Below, piece after piece: positions 62,028-64,000 of a DNA stretch of 64,000 nt. Both the position numbers and the translations under genes were made by a program. Source of the stretch: Haematobia irritans (lineage: Eukaryota; Arthropoda; Insecta; Diptera; Muscidae); the NCBI RefSeq assembly GCF_050003625.1, contig NC_134400.1:66296126-66360125 (forward strand), written 5' to 3'. Below the pieces are notes generated by a model. That model was not told where the DNA came from and ran no database searches. It worked only from the letters and a program-made list of their open reading frames with translations. Numbering within the stretch: the first letter of the stretch is position 1; the number at the start of each line of letters is the position of its first letter.

Positions 62028-62995
62028 TTAGCAAAAGTCATTAGTAAGAGTAATTAATCCAAATGTCGCATAAACTGGGACTTTTCCGTTTCCAACAGCT
62101 AACATTTGTTTGTAAAATTGTGCAACACATTGATCATTCTGAAGTTGAACTCTCATATTAGTGGTTAGCGATAATGTTCTTACGTTATTCCATAAAGGTG
62201 ATGCCTTCAGGATAGCATTCAATTCATCTGCAGGCATTCCACGGGGAATTACTGGCAGCGCCTGCAAATAATATAATCAAGCCGCCAAAAAATGTTGTTA
62301 CTTCGCCGAAGATCCTTCAGTGTGAAGTTAAGTGCTTCAAGTGATTTCTTATGTGCCATTGTGCACTCATCCCAAACAATGAGCTTGCATTGCATCAACA
62401 ATTTTCCCATTGCACTGGATCGGAAAATATTGCATGTTGGAGTATCAATTGTGTTTAAATTGAGTGACAACTTAAGCGCAGAATGTGCAGTACGACCGCC
62501 ATCTAGAAGAGTCGCCGCAATTCCAGATGATTCTAACGCAAAAGCTATGTCACATCTGGATCGAATAGTGGCCAAAATCAATGAAATGACAAATGTTTTC
62601 CCTGTTCCTCCAGGTGCGTCCAGGAAGAATAGCCTTCCAGTATTATTGTCCACCGCTTGCATTAATGTTTCGTATACTTGTTTTTGCTGTTCATTCAGCA
62701 ATGGCACATTATTTCGAACGAATTGCTGCAATGTATGAACATTGTATTGCAGCCCTCGATTTAATTCGTGCTTGAATGCATCGTGCATCGATCGGTTTTG
62801 CGCAATCATTCCTACTTCAATCAGTAGCTCGGTTGCAATAGTCAAGCATTGATCCTCAATCAGAATCAATCCTTCATTGTAAATTTCATCAGTTATTTGG
62901 ATGTCAGGATTATTCGTTTAAATGCGCAAGCGATGCAAGATATCTTCACATATGTCGTCTTTGTATTTGTTCCATAACTGAATTAGATGTGAAGG
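62028..62995 (-). pseudogene. Helitron PIF1-type helicase relic
   Basis: Minus-strand frames: FPSHLIQLWNKYKDDICED (about 62995-62940), a frame change and stops, then ILIEDQCLTIATELL, RSMHDAFKHELNRGLQYN, LNEQQKQVYETLM, FLDAPGGTGKTFV (Walker A, near 62620), ESSGIAATLLDGGRTAHSAL, LIVWDECTMAHK (Walker B) and FGGLIILF-like sequence. The GDFRQ region is missing (10-15 bases lost near 62265), then LPVIPRGMPADELNAIL and LTTNMRVQ. This is the C-terminal SF1 helicase of Helitron Rep/Hel proteins. Neither the Rep nuclease part nor Helitron termini were found. Confidence 0.88.
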
Positions 62996-63850
62996 AAAAC
63001 ATGTGGTGATGATAATTGCGAACAGCATACGTATTTGGTACGCATTTGATGAAAAACCTTAATAATTTCGAAACAGCTGTACATTCAACCATCTTGCGGT
63101 ATATAGGGCTTTGTCCAAATAAATTTGACAAGCATACTTTTCCTCTGTTGGTTAAGCTACACTTGTAGTATGGTTTTAAGCTGAAATCAAAAACAACAAT
63201 AATGTCTGCGAAAATTTTCTTAAAACAAATCAGAGATGGGTTTATGTTATATGTAGGTGCTATATCACAAAATTGTTCGGTATGACACATCTTCGAACTC
63301 AACATGCCTGCCAAAAATTCAGAACGTTAGGCTCTACTGCTATACTGCCTTAAAATTTTACCTTTATCAAGAGTATATATAGGCTTAAAAATTGATAGTT
63401 TAATAATGTTAAAAATAGAGTATACAATTGATCAATTCAGCCCATATTCTAGTAAAACCTACTCTTTATATCACCGTGAAATTTCACCCATATAAATACA
63501 CTTTGAATGACCTGAAATCCAGTACTTCGTTTTTCGTTGTTCGATTAAAAATCCCAATCGAATCTAATTTGTCGAAATATTTCTTTTCTTACAGAGATAT
63601 GAAGGGGTTTTCAAATTTTGTTTCGCCGTCGAGCAAAATTTATACGACTCCGGCTCCGACTCCAGCAAAATCTTCAGACTCCGACTCCGGCTCCGACTCC
63701 ACAGCCCTGGTTAAAACTATTTCTAAATGAAAAATGCTCTCTCATGTTAATATTTGTCCTTTATTACGCCATACCTTATTCCATTTTATTATGTCGTTAT
63801 CAGTCAACTGCATTACATTTATCGGAAATTATTGAAGTGTCTTTATAATA
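62996..63850. other. No assigned gene; short hexamer repeat
   Basis: A run of ctccga/ctccgg hexamers lies at about 63649-63706 (tccgactccggctccgactc). A minus-strand frame at 62946-63314 may include decayed Helitron sequence at its end, but the rest is unrecognised. Confidence 0.5.
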
Positions 63851-64000
63851 CACCCTCAAAAAAAATCGCTTCTTTAACATATGTTCCAAACATATTTTGC
63901 AGGAAGCACATATATTATTGGATACTGCCGAAACATTAATATGTTTGTTTTGTGTGAACATATTATATGTTTGGAAGCATTTTGAGCCCAAAAATATTAT
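63851..64000. mobile_element. CATATG-family MITE, cut by window end
   Basis: It starts caccctcaaaaaaaatcgct after TA, and continues ttctttaacatatgttccaa and ttttgcaggaagcacatata as in 53647 and 60712. The right end lies beyond the window. Confidence 0.8.

Overview
This is nuclear DNA of an animal, most likely a dipteran fly and plausibly a calyptrate one. The evidence is the high AT content, a spliced gene of the Vps13D type, irritans-type mariner elements whose ends resemble Himar1 of the horn fly, and LOA-like non-LTR retrotransposons carrying RNase H. No operon, bacterial gene or CRISPR array is present. The species cannot be fixed from the sequence alone.

Only one host gene can be supported. 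Two exons on the + strand (11944-12156 and 55490-56365) encode consecutive parts of the VPS13 adaptor-binding (SHR-BD) region and a ricin-like beta-trefoil segment, the combination typical of VPS13D, a bridge-like lipid transfer protein. Both exons have good splice sites in matching phase 0. The sequence between them is therefore one intron of about 43.3 kb. Flanking exons were not found.

The rest is almost entirely mobile DNA, much of it nested. Region by region: 1-3187 holds AT-rich sequence, a long (TA)n array and a ~153-bp tandem repeat. 3233-8215 holds a nearly full-length LOA-like LINE (copy A). 8216-10797 holds repeat monomers, a pogo-like MITE and a mariner. 11944-12156 is a VPS13D exon. 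12344-13200 holds a tRNA-derived SINE and a Tc1-like relic. 13226-22072 is a three-layer nest: LINE B contains mariner 2, which contains LINE C. 22200-29867 holds MITEs, an RTE-like LINE relic, and a SINE with a MITE inside it. 29868-33225 is decayed LINE D. 34180-38040 and 48525-53646 are two copies of one composite block (Penelope-like element, foldback element and MITE). Between the blocks lie a defective copia element (38835-42341), 5'-truncated LINE E (42342-46437) and an inverted Penelope copy. 55490-56365 is a VPS13D exon. 56427-64000 holds MITEs, a SINE tail fragment and a Helitron helicase relic.

The most interesting biology is the relation between the LINE and SINE families. They share a 3' tail, including one 40-nt identical block, and both end in short runs of CCTAA/TTAGG. 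A 77-bp tail-only insertion with its own target duplication suggests that the tail is what the LINE machinery recognises. Several insertion histories can be dated relative to one another because filled and empty sites both occur in the window. The intron is transcribed on the + strand, so it should carry antisense copies of LINE C, LINE E, copia, mariner and Penelope sequences alongside sense copies.
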